Assembly (NCBI GenBank): GCA_025351485.1
Contig: JANXVU010000077.1
Location: forward strand, 1-51,208
DNA from: Candidatus Eiseniibacteriota bacterium
Lineage (GTDB): Bacteria; Eisenbacteria; RBG-16-71-46; JACRLI01
DNA length: 51,208 bases
Reading direction: 5' to 3'
A program made the position numbers and the translations under genes. Shown in pieces: positions 33,641 to 42,200 of the stretch. Below the pieces are notes generated by a model, which worked only from the letters and a program-made list of their open reading frames with translations, was not told where the DNA came from and searched no databases. How positions within the stretch are numbered: the first letter of the stretch is position 1; every line of letters begins with the position of its first letter.

Positions 33641-34620
33641 CACGGCACCTTGACGCCGAGGGTCAGGCGAAGCAGTTGTTCCAGCCCGACCAGGCACAGG
33701 GCAGCCGCACACAGGACGCTGCCGAGGTCGTTGTACTCGATGGTCATCTTCTCGTCGATCTTGCTCTTTTCGAGCCGGTTGATTTCATCGTAGATGGCCG
33801 TGAGCGCCTTGCCCGAAGTGGCGCGGTAGTACTTCCCTCCGGTGATGGCGGCGATCTTCTTCAGCGTGACCTCGTCCACGTCCGATTCGATGCGCTCGTA
33901 TCTCCGCCCAAAGACCGGATCATCGATAGGATAGAGGGCCATTCCCTCCACCCCCACGCCCACGGTGTACACCTTGATCTTGAACGTCTCCGCGACCCGG
34001 GCCGCGGTGAGCGGATCGATGGAGCCCATGTTGTTGCGCCCGTCGGTCAACAGCACGGCCACGCGGCTCTTGGCCGGACTTTCCTTGAGCCGGCTGACGG
34101 CGTTGGCCAGCCCTACGCCGATGGCCGTCCCGTCGTCCACCATCCCGAAGTGAACGGCATCGATCAGGGCGATCAGCACGCCGTGGTCCAGGGTCAGCGG
34201 GCACTGGGTGAAACTCTGCGAGGCGAACACCACGAGTCCGGTCCGATCGAACGGCCGGTTTTCCACGAATCGCTTGGCCACCATCCTGGCCGCCATCAAC
34301 CGGTTGCCGGGCTGGATGTCCTCCGCCTGCATGCTGGTGGAGGTGTCCAGCACCAGCATCACGTCCACTCCCTCGGACGAGCGGATGATATCGCGGTGCC
34401 CGCTCTGGGGACGGGCCAGGGCCACCACCAGCGCGAGCAGGGCCAGCACCCGGAGCGCGTCCATGACCATGAAACGCACGCCCCGGTGTCCCCGGCCCAG
34501 GAGGTCCAGCGACGAGAAGAGCGCCGCGGCCCGGCCTCCCAGGTTGCCCCGGGCGGCCAGCACGACTCCAAGGAGCACCGGGATCGTGAGAAGCAGCATG
34601 TACGGTTGGGCGAAGCGCAT
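33640..34620 (-). CDS. batA: BatA VWA-domain membrane protein
   Basis: Membrane-anchored VWA protein of 326 residues, paralogous to the next gene. N-terminal helices (MLLLTIPVLLGVVLAARG and VLALLALVVALARPQSG), the VWA domain with intact MIDAS DTSTSM (in VMLVLDTSTSMQAEDIQPGN), DDGTAIGVGLANAVSRL and VAVLLTDGRNNMG, and a C-terminal helix (LGSVLCAAALCLVGLEQLL). The family's RPQ box (ARPQSGHRD) precedes the VWA domain. Start and stop both overlap neighbours by one base (TGATG), so the whole Bat block is translated as a coupled unit. Confidence 0.92.
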   Translation of the reverse strand: MRFAQPYMLLLTIPVLLGVVLAARGNLGGRAAALFSSLDLLGRGHRGVRFMVMDALRVLALLALVVALARPQSGHRDIIRSSEGVDVMLVLDTSTSMQAEDIQPGNRLMAARMVAKRFVENRPFDRTGLVVFASQSFTQCPLTLDHGVLIALIDAVHFGMVDDGTAIGVGLANAVSRLKESPAKSRVAVLLTDGRNNMGSIDPLTAARVAETFKIKVYTVGVGVEGMALYPIDDPVFGRRYERIESDVDEVTLKKIAAITGGKYYRATSGKALTAIYDEINRLEKSKIDEKMTIEYNDLGSVLCAAALCLVGLEQLLRLTLGVKVP

Positions 34621-35558
34621 CAGGCGGCCGCCTGTTCCACGGGGCGGGTGCGCTCCACGATCTTCACGGCCAGGTCCAGGAACTCCTCGGACAGCGACAC
34701 CGGTGGCGTGTACCGGGCGAACTTCACCAGGTCGGAGCCTTCCAGGATGCGCCGCAGCGGATCGAGCTCATCGGGGACGCGCTCCATGGCCCGCTCCAGC
34801 AACTCGGACGTGGTCAAATCCAGCGCCTCGAAGCCGCCGTGCTCTCCCAGGTAGCGTCGCAGGATATCGGTGAGGCGGACATGGAACTCCTTCTGGCGGC
34901 CCGAACGCAGCAGATCGCCCTTGCGCAGCAGCGACAGATCGCGGAGCGCTCGCACCGGGTAGGGAATGCGGGCCTCCGCTTCGCGCCTCGCGCGGATCAG
35001 GCGGAAGATCGCCCAGCCGGCCAGGACCAGCACCAGGAGACCCAGCGCAGCCAGCGCGGCCACCCGCACCCACGGCGGCAGTGGGCGAATCCAGCGGGCC
35101 GGGCCCTTGATGTCGCGGATGTCGGCGGTCTTCGTATTCGGGCCCAGGACGGTTCTCACCACCAGTCCCGCGGGGGGCAACTGGAAGCGCAGGCTGTCCC
35201 GGCCGCTCAACGCGACGCGCGGACCGGGCAGGGCCAGGGCACCCACCTCGAAGGTGGACAGCACCGCGCGCAGGCTCTCGCGGACCCGGCCCTTGCCCAC
35301 GTCCCGGCGCTCGGGCGGGAAGACCCGGCGAACCTCGAAGATCCCCGGGGGCAGGGCATGCGGCCATTGGACCTGGTCTTCCCGGGGGATCTCCACCCAC
35401 CATGTGACCGGGATCAGCGAACCCACCGTAAGCGCGCGATTGTCCACTTCCACCTGTCCCACCACCCCCCGGGGCGCAACGGGATCGGCGGAGCCAACCC
35501 CGGCCCGGAGCAGCGGCCACAGGGCGGCAAGCACCAGGGAGACCCGGCGGAGCCGCAT
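34620..35558 (-). CDS. DUF4381-like single-span membrane protein of the Bat operon
   Basis: Protein of 312 residues with a signal peptide (RLRRVSLVLAALWPLLRAGV), an Ig-like beta domain (IPVTWWVEIPREDQVQWPHA) facing the periplasm, one membrane helix (RVAALAALGLLVLVLAGWAI) and a cytoplasmic helical part with EFHVRLTDILRRYLGEHGGF, DLTTSELLERAMERVPDEL and DLVKFARYTP. The last three motifs are typical of the DUF4381/BatD-C-terminal-like proteins encoded between DUF58 and BatA genes. Starts one base after the DUF58 stop codon. Function unknown; position suggests it is a fixed member of the Bat membrane assembly. Confidence 0.82.
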   Translation of the reverse strand: MRLRRVSLVLAALWPLLRAGVGSADPVAPRGVVGQVEVDNRALTVGSLIPVTWWVEIPREDQVQWPHALPPGIFEVRRVFPPERRDVGKGRVRESLRAVLSTFEVGALALPGPRVALSGRDSLRFQLPPAGLVVRTVLGPNTKTADIRDIKGPARWIRPLPPWVRVAALAALGLLVLVLAGWAIFRLIRARREAEARIPYPVRALRDLSLLRKGDLLRSGRQKEFHVRLTDILRRYLGEHGGFEALDLTTSELLERAMERVPDELDPLRRILEGSDLVKFARYTPPVSLSEEFLDLAVKIVERTRPVEQAAA

Positions 35559-35559
35559 C

Positions 35560-36486
35560 TCAGCGGGCCCGGCGTTCGAAGAAGTCCATGAGCGGGCGAA
35601 CGAAACTTTCGCCGGTATGAAGCGTGACCGTGTCCACCCGGGCTCGCGCCAGGTCCCGGCGGGTTTCTTCGATACGCTGCTGCTGGCGCGCCGCGTGTCG
35701 CTTCATCTCGGCCGCGTTGCCGGTGTCCACGGTGCGCCGGGCGCCGGTCTCGGGATCGATGACCTCGAGCACGCCCACGTTGGGCAGCTGCTCCTCGGCG
35801 CGATCGCGCACCCACAGCGCCACCACTTCGTGGCGCCGGTTCAAGAGCGACAGCTGTCGGACCGGCACCGGCTCGAGGAAGTCCGAAACCAGGAAGATCA
35901 CCGCGCGTCTCTTCACCAGGCGCCGCAACTGCTCCAGCGGGTCCTCCAGCCGGGTGGAATGCCCGGTGGCCCTTCCGGCCAGCACCTCGCGGATCATGCG
36001 GAGCGCGTGGTGGCGCCCCTTGCGCGGACGCAGGAACTTTTCCACGTGATCGCTGAACAACATGAGCCCGAGCTTGTCCTTGTTCTGCAGGGCCGAGAGC
36101 GACAGCACCGCGCACAACTCGGCCGCCAGGTCGGCCTTGAAACTGCCGTGGGTGCCGAAGCCCATGGAACCCGACACGTCCACCGCGAACAGCACGGTAA
36201 GCTCGCGCTCCTCCTGGTATTGCTTCACGAACGGCTTGCCGGCCCGGGCCGTCACGTTCCAGTCGATGCTCCGGACGTCGTCCCCCGGCATGTACTCGCG
36301 GACCTCGGCAAATTCGATGCCCCGTCCGCGGAACACGCTGTGGTATTCGCCCGAAAAGACCTCGTTCACCAGGCGGCGGGTGCGGATCTCCAGGCGCCGG
36401 ACCCGCCGGAAATTCTCCAGCGCAAGCAGTCCGGGGTCCGGCGGAGGCGGTCCGAAGACCAGGCGGCGGAAGAAACCTCCGATCAC
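35560..36486 (-). CDS. DUF58/VWA-type protein
   Basis: Cytoplasmic protein of 308 residues of the DUF58 family, always found next to MoxR ATPases. The signature is complete: RTRRLVNEVFSGEYHSVFRG, FAEVREYMPGDDVRSIDWNV, and a VWA-like core with DVSGSMGFGTHG and VIFLVSDFLEPV. The DxSxS metal site is present. The GTG start overlaps the moxR stop (GTGA). It ends one base before the next gene. The family is believed to be a substrate or partner for the MoxR ATPase in assembling metal-containing or membrane complexes; the precise role is unsettled. Confidence 0.92.
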   Translation of the reverse strand: MIGGFFRRLVFGPPPPDPGLLALENFRRVRRLEIRTRRLVNEVFSGEYHSVFRGRGIEFAEVREYMPGDDVRSIDWNVTARAGKPFVKQYQEERELTVLFAVDVSGSMGFGTHGSFKADLAAELCAVLSLSALQNKDKLGLMLFSDHVEKFLRPRKGRHHALRMIREVLAGRATGHSTRLEDPLEQLRRLVKRRAVIFLVSDFLEPVPVRQLSLLNRRHEVVALWVRDRAEEQLPNVGVLEVIDPETGARRTVDTGNAAEMKRHAARQQQRIEETRRDLARARVDTVTLHTGESFVRPLMDFFERRAR

Positions 36487-37466
36487 GGCACCTCGACCTG
36501 GTTCAGGATGCGCTGCGCCACTTCCTCGGAGGTCACCTCTTCGGCCTCCGCCTCGTAGGTCACGATGATGCGGTGGCGCAGGACGTCCAGGGCGATCGAC
36601 TTGACGTCTTCGGGGGTCACGTAGCCGCGGCCCCGCAGGAACGCATGGGCCCGCGAGGCCTGGGTCAGGCAAAGCGTGGCCCGGGGCGAGGCCCCGTAGG
36701 CGATCATGCCGGTCAGTTTCAGCCCGAACGCGGCCGGATCGCGGGTCGCCATGACCAGGTGCACGATGTACTCCTTGATCTTCTCATCCATGTAGATCCC
36801 GCGGACCACGCCCCGCGCCCGCAGGATGTCGTCGGTCCCCACCACCGTCTGCACCTTGGGGGCCAGGGTTCCGTGGCGCTCCAGGATCTGGTGCTCCTCT
36901 TCACGGGTCGGATAGCCCACCTTGAGCTTGAGCATGAAGCGGTCCACCTGGGCCTCGGGAAGCGCGTACGTTCCCTCCTGCTCGATGGGGTTCTGGGTGG
37001 CCAGCACCAGGAACGGGTCGGGCAGCGCGTAGGTCTCGTCGCCGATGGTGACCTGGTGCTCCTGCATGGCTTCCAGCAGGGCGCTCTGGACCTTGGCCGG
37101 GGCGCGGTTGATTTCGTCGGCCAGCACGAAGTTGGCGAACACCGGCCCGCGCTTGGCCGTGAAGGCGCCATCCCGGGGATTGTAGATCAGCGTTCCGGTG
37201 AGGTCCGCGGGCAGCAGGTCGGGCGTGAACTGAATTCGCTTGAAACTGCCCCTGACGGCCCCGGCCAGGGTCTTGACCGCCAGCGTCTTGGCCAGGCCCG
37301 GCACGCCTTCCAGCAGGATGTGGCCGTCGGCCAGCAGGCCGATGAGCAGCCGGTCCACCATGTACTTCTGGCCGACGATCACTTCGCCGATCGCGGCGGT
37401 GAGCTGACGAGCGAACTCGCTCTCCGCCTTCACCCGTTCGTTCAGCTCCTGGACCTGCTCCTGCAT
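36483..37466 (-). CDS. MoxR-family AAA+ ATPase
   Basis: AAA+ ATPase of 327 residues, family-typical length. Walker A is in LLEGVPGLAKTLAVKTLAGA (GxxGxAKT type), Walker B in NFVLADEINRAPAKVQSALL, and sensor 1 in VLATQNPIEQEGTYALPEAQ; the lid domain follows (GASPRATLCLTQASRAHAFL). MoxR proteins act as chaperones with VWA partners; here two such partners plus the DUF58 protein follow in the operon. AAAGGAG lies 8 bases before the ATG. It is the second gene of the operon, 27 bases after the first. Confidence 0.96.
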   Translation of the reverse strand: MQEQVQELNERVKAESEFARQLTAAIGEVIVGQKYMVDRLLIGLLADGHILLEGVPGLAKTLAVKTLAGAVRGSFKRIQFTPDLLPADLTGTLIYNPRDGAFTAKRGPVFANFVLADEINRAPAKVQSALLEAMQEHQVTIGDETYALPDPFLVLATQNPIEQEGTYALPEAQVDRFMLKLKVGYPTREEEHQILERHGTLAPKVQTVVGTDDILRARGVVRGIYMDEKIKEYIVHLVMATRDPAAFGLKLTGMIAYGASPRATLCLTQASRAHAFLRGRGYVTPEDVKSIALDVLRHRIIVTYEAEAEEVTSEEVAQRILNQVEVP

Positions 37467-37493
37467 TCGCTGCGCTCCTTTCGAGCCCCGCGG

Positions 37494-38408
37494 CTAAGGC
37501 CCTTGGGGGGCCGGTGGAACGATCTGTTCATCGGCGTCCCACAGACGCCGGGTTTCTGACATCCATTGCTGCCAGGTGGCGGAGTCCGGCTCCTGGGGCA
37601 GGTAGCGGCGCGCCTCCAGGTGGCTGATCAGCGCTCCCACGCGCGCCCGGACGGCCTCGGACGCGTCCGAGGAGGCGCCCCACGCCTGGAAAGCCGCCTC
37701 TCCCGTGCGGGTCCACGCGCCTCCGTGCCGGCGGGTTGATTCCAGTCGAATGTGCTCGATAAGCCGGTCCACGTTGATCTTGGTGGGCGGGGACAATTCC
37801 AGGACCCGAAGCCGCTGGTCCGCGACCTCCCCCGGGGAGGCGGGCGCCGCCCGGACGCCCTTGCGCGGCCGGGCCCGGCGGGACAGGAAGATCCCGATTC
37901 CCAGGGCCGCCAAGCCGGATCCAAAAGCCAGCAGGTTCCAGGTCCTGGGCCACAGGGAAACCGGCTGCAGGACCCGGATGGCCGTGGGGGCAAACACCAC
38001 GACCCGGCGGAGGCCGCCGCGCACCAGAGCCACCCGCAGTGTATCGATCGGGACAAGTCCTTCGCGCGTGGCCACCAGGCGCAGCAGCAGCCTTGCGTGC
38101 ATGGCGTAGCGGCCCCCGGGCTGGTCCCGGGTGGTCCTGCATTCATAACCCGTCTCGAGCAACAAAAGGTCTTTCTGGTCCTTCCACAGGGGCAGCGCCA
38201 CCTCTTCCCCCCCGGGGCTGCCCCATACCAGATGGATGTGGAGCTCGAAGGGTTGTCCACGGTGGGCGACTTCCGGCTGACTGTGGAGGGTTGTTTCCCA
38301 GAGCTGGACCTGGAGGCTGTCGGCCGGGGACGCCACCGGGCCGGCCGCAAGGGCGGTCGGGGCAGCCAGCAACAGCAGGCCGATCAGGGCAAAACGGGAC
38401 ACGGACAT
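37494..38408 (-). CDS. Exported single-span protein, first gene of the Bat operon
   Basis: Protein of 304 residues: signal peptide (SVSRFALIGLLLLAAPTALA), a beta domain of about 130 residues (PEVAHRGQPFELHIHLVWGS, RDQPGGRYAMHARLLLRLVA), a membrane helix (WNLLAFGSGLAALGIGIFLS) and a cytoplasmic helical tail of about 110 residues (KINVDRLIEHIRLESTRRHG, ATWQQWMSETRRLW). This is the same plan as the DUF4381-like and BatD proteins: periplasmic Ig-like part, helix, small cytoplasmic domain. No family was recognised. The ATG at 38408 has no Shine-Dalgarno sequence; a TATACT box lies 8 bases upstream, so the operon transcript is probably leaderless. Confidence 0.78.
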   Translation of the reverse strand: MSVSRFALIGLLLLAAPTALAAGPVASPADSLQVQLWETTLHSQPEVAHRGQPFELHIHLVWGSPGGEEVALPLWKDQKDLLLLETGYECRTTRDQPGGRYAMHARLLLRLVATREGLVPIDTLRVALVRGGLRRVVVFAPTAIRVLQPVSLWPRTWNLLAFGSGLAALGIGIFLSRRARPRKGVRAAPASPGEVADQRLRVLELSPPTKINVDRLIEHIRLESTRRHGGAWTRTGEAAFQAWGASSDASEAVRARVGALISHLEARRYLPQEPDSATWQQWMSETRRLWDADEQIVPPAPQGP

Positions 38409-38416
38409 GACTTGGC

Positions 38417-38444
38417 AGTATAGCGGCTGCGGCGGGCCGCGCAA
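38417..38444 (-). promoter_or_regulatory. Promoter of the Bat operon, leaderless arrangement
   Basis: On the minus strand TTGCGC (complement of 38439-38444), a 16-base spacer and TATACT (complement of 38417-38422) precede the ATG at 38408 by exactly 8 bases. Transcription would begin at or within one base of the start codon. Confidence 0.6.
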
Positions 38445-38468
38445 GGCGGCGATGACTCGAAATGAAAT

Positions 38469-38499
38469 GCGCCCCGCCGGGAGGGGCCCGGCAGGGCGC
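38469..38499 (-). terminator. Hairpin after the small hypothetical gene
   Basis: GCGCCCCGCCGGG (38469-38481) and CCCGGCAGGGCGC (38487-38499) pair over 13 positions with one mismatch and a 5-base loop. On the minus strand it is followed by ATTTCATTTCG, a moderate T-rich end. It lies 19 bases past the stop at 38519. Confidence 0.6.
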
Positions 38500-38518
38500 G
38501 GACGCGGGCCAGGGGCTG

Positions 38519-38950
38519 TCAGCCCGCGAGTTCGTCCGGGACAGGTTCCTCTTCCAGCGCCAGGACCAGGAATTCCGGCTGGGAAATGTCACGCCACAGG
38601 GTCTCGGCCATGCGGGACCCGGAGACCATGCCGAAGGGCGGCCGGTAGTCCTCCAGGCGCCCCACGCCCTGCAACCGGGTGGCCAGGCGGGTGGTCCGGC
38701 GGAAACGGCGTTCGGCATTGGAATCGGATCGGCAGTCCAGGAGTTCACGGTGCAGGGCGGCGCGGCCCAGCAACTCCTCTTCCCCCCTTTGGCGGAATCT
38801 CTCGATGGCGGCGTCCAGCTGCTCCCGGGCCTGCTCGAGCTCGCGGTTCCATGCCAGGGCCAATCCGCGGCCGTACTGCCACTCTCCGCTCTTCACGCGC
38901 TCCCACATGTCCAGCGTGGGGGTTTTCCGCTGCTCCTTGCGCTTCAGCAT
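38519..38950 (-). CDS. Small hypothetical protein, helical
   Basis: Protein of 143 residues that I do not recognise. It is strongly helical and charged (LEQAREQLDAAIERFRQRGE, ELLGRAALHRELLDCRSDSN), with basic N-terminus MLKRKEQRKTPTLDMWERVK and acidic end LALEEEPVPDELAG. There is no signal peptide or membrane helix. GGAGG lies 8 bases before the ATG and a hairpin terminator follows, so it is probably a real, separately transcribed gene. It sits between the copper radical oxidase gene and the Bat operon without evident link to either. Confidence 0.65.
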   Translation of the reverse strand: MLKRKEQRKTPTLDMWERVKSGEWQYGRGLALAWNRELEQAREQLDAAIERFRQRGEEELLGRAALHRELLDCRSDSNAERRFRRTTRLATRLQGVGRLEDYRPPFGMVSGSRMAETLWRDISQPEFLVLALEEEPVPDELAG

Positions 38951-39143
38951 CGCTCGATCCTCCGGCGTGAGGCTTGCGCGACCTGGGCCGCGCGTTCCGT
39001 CCCCGGGCGGTCCTCTGCTCGTCCGTCCGGATCGGGGATTTCCATCAGCTGGGACTGCCAGAGGGATTTGCAGTTTCCGTACCATGCACGGATCTTGCGG
39101 ATTGCACCCTCCAAGGGGCCGCTGGACGCGCTTGAGTGCATAC

Positions 39144-39182
39144 TGCAAGGCGCCTCGGGAACCGGCCCCACGGCGCCTTGCA
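39144..39182 (-). terminator. Hairpin after the copper radical oxidase gene
   Basis: TGCAAGGCGCC (39144-39154) and GGCGCCTTGCA (39172-39182) form an 11-bp perfect stem 23 bases after the oxidase stop. An alternative outer pairing is possible between GAGTGCA (39134-39140) and TGCACTC (39179-39185). No T tract follows, so it is either Rho-linked or an mRNA-stabilising structure. The rest of the 38951-39204 gap holds GGAGG for the small hypothetical gene and nothing else recognised. Confidence 0.5.
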
Positions 39183-39204
39183 CTCAGGATTGCGGAATGG
39201 AAGG

Positions 39205-42200
39205 TTAGCGCAGGATTATGAGCTTGCGTTCGCCCAGATAGGGCCCGGCGCTGAGGCGGCAGAAATATACCCCCGCCGGCGCCAATGAACCGTTGGAGCT
39301 CCGCCGGTCCCACTCGACCGAGTGCGCGCCGGGAGTCTTTGGCCCTTCCTCCAGCCGGCGCACCAGCTGTCCGCTCACGTCGTAGATGCGGACCGAAACG
39401 AGCTCGCGGGAAGGCAGGGTGTAGGCGATGCGCGTATGGCTCGTGAAGGGGTTGGGACGGTTGGGCCCCATCTCAAAGCGGAGTCCGGCATGGCCCGGAG
39501 CGGGCGCAATTCCGGTCACGTCGTCGCACGGCAGCGCAGCCGGGTTCCTGGAGGGCGTCAATCCGACGCTCACCCACCGGGCGCGTGCCGGCACCCCGGC
39601 CGAGTCGACCACGAACAGCATGTAGTTGCCCGGCGGCGCAATGTTGGAATCCGCCGGGGCATCCGCCAGGATCACGCCGCTCGAGCAGAAGCGGGTCTTG
39701 AGCGGGATGTACTGCTGCTCCTCGTTGAATCCGTGGGTGGTCGAGGCGGGCCGGATCAGGCACACGTTCGACCTGGGGCCGACGATGCGCCAGTTGTCGG
39801 TGAAGATGGGGAAGTGCTCCCCGTAGGCCACGGTCGTCTTGACGCTGTCGACGCGCGGGACCGGCGCGAGCCCGTTGCCCTTGAAAAGGTAGGGCGGCTC
39901 ATAGATCGTCGCCGTGTTGAGGTCCGGCCACGTGCTCCCTCCCGCCGAAAGCACGCGCCCATCGGGCAGCAGCACCGCCGTGGAGTGATACGTTCGGGCC
40001 ATCGGTTCCGCCGCCAGCGGAGGTGTCCACAGGTGGGTTTTCGGGTCCCAGATCTGCGCGGCCCTGCGGGCCAGGGCCGGATCGTTGTTCACGCCCTCCC
40101 CTCCCGTCACCAGCACCTGTCCGTTGGGCAGCACCGTGAGGTTGTGCTGGTTGCGCGACAGCACCCTTTGCCCGGGCGCGGAAGAGCAGGCCACCCATCC
40201 CGTGGTGGAATCGTTGGGTCCGAACTCGATGTAAGCCGAGGAGTCGATGGCCGTGCCGCCGGAACTGGTGTTCCCGGCCACTTTGAGGATCTTGCCCGGG
40301 GCATACTCCACGGACGTCCCCAGCGGGAAGTGGCTCACCCACGGAGTGTAGCCCCACTGCCCGGTGCGCATGTTCAGCATCGGGCTCGGGGACTCATCCG
40401 CGTTCCAGCGGGTGGCGAAAAACAAGTTGCCCGAGGGCAGCAGGTGCATCGCGGGGTAGTTCTGCATCTGGATGGAAGTGTTCATCATGGTCCAGCGATT
40501 GGAGGCCGGGTTGTACATCTCGGGGGTGATGGCGATCACGCTCAGGAAGTGATAGTCGGCCGTGTGCCCGGACAGCGGACCGGGAGTATTGATCGTGGGC
40601 TGATGGTTCCAGCCGGTGTAGCCGGTGAACTGGGCGCTCCAGAGGTCGTTCGTGCCCCGGCCCTCGGTGACCAGGCTGGTGTCGCCCCCGAAGATGACCA
40701 GGCGGTCCCACTCGTCGTCGGCCACCATCGAATAGCCGAAGCGGGGCGGAGGCGGCGATGGGAAGGCAAAGTTCTGCCACCGGTAGGTGGTGTCCCCGCG
40801 GTCGTCGTCTCCCCGGATCAGCGCCCACAGATCGTTCTGCAGCCCTCCCGGACTGTTCCCGCCAAAGAAGAAGGACCGGCGCTCGTGCACCACGTTGGAG
40901 TAGACCTCCACGCTGCGCTGGATCTTGTCGTACGCGCCGCAGATCCACGCGCGAGGCGTAGGCCCGGAAAGCGTGTCGGCCACCTGGACCCACCGCAGCG
41001 GGCCGGAGAGCGAAAGCGCCCAGGCGGTGCGATCGGTGAAGGTGGCGTTGTCGGAGAGGCCGCCAAAGAGCAGCATGCGCTTATTGGGGCCCACCAGGTT
41101 GGGGCTGGGCTCAAGGATGCGGTGCTCCTTGGCGTGGTTCAGAAAGAAGGCGTTGGCCTCCAGGGCCTGCAGCGGATAAGTGGATTCCACATCCGGAGGA
41201 CCGGGATCGTAAACGGCCGCGTGGCCGAACCGCGGACCGGGGCCCGTTCCGAGCGGGTAGACCCTCTCCCAGCGCACCGGGTTCTCCCACAGGATCAGGC
41301 GCCAGGTGTCGGAGAGCGCGCTCCCGTCGGCCGACTGGCCCCCGTAGACGTACATGGTGTCCCCGGAGGGCAACACCACCGCGCTGTGCCCGCTTCGCGG
41401 GGCCGGGTAGCCCGCCACCGGGTCCGGGAGAGCGGAGATCAGGTTGATACGCCAGTGTTCCCCGGTGTCCAGGCCGTCGCGGGTCACCACCCGCACATCC
41501 CCCAGGGTGGTCCCATCGGGCGCCTTGCCGCCGAACACCACGGTCCTCTGGCGCCCCGCGTCGTAAACCGCGGAGTGGCGGTACCGGGCCGCGTCGTCGT
41601 CGTTGGCCCCGGGATCGAAGCGCAGGGTGCGGTCCAGGGCGAGCGGGGCCACCGTTCCGACCGGCGCTCTTGAACTTCCCCCGCGGCCTCCGAACACGCA
41701 CATGTGGTAGTAGATGTTCCCGGCCGTCGCCACCAGGTTTCCATTGCCGAGCATGGTGAGGGTGGGATAGTAGCGGCCCACGTTCATCGGGCGGGCGGCA
41801 GTCCATCGCTTGGTGACGGGATCAAAGATATCCGCGTGGTCCGTGCCCAGGTCAGAGAGTTTGGGGCCATCCATTCCGCCCGCGACCAGCAACCTGCCGT
41901 CGGCCAAGGTATGCTGGCCGGCGCAGAAGATCTGCGTGAGCGTGTCGGGCACGTGGATGTGATTGAACTTGAGATAGCCGGGGAGCGCGTAGTCTGCGGG
42001 GTCCCAGGCGTAGAGTTGCGCCGAAGCGCCGGAGGCCCACCACAGGACGAAGGTCGAGTCGCTTTTGCCGCGCAGCAGCGCCATGTGCACCGCGTTCTGC
42101 CTCGGATTGGCGCTGGAAGTGCTGTCCCCCCACCCCACCGGGCCCAGCCAGCGGCCGGTGGTGCTCAACTGGGCCGAGGAGACCGCAGTGCAGGTGAGAA

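Noticed and set aside
39322-41673. 783-codon open frame on the plus strand
   Set aside because: It lies opposite the copper radical oxidase, has no domain or motif, and its composition (runs of Arg, Gly, Ala, His) is what the antisense of a GC-rich gene gives.
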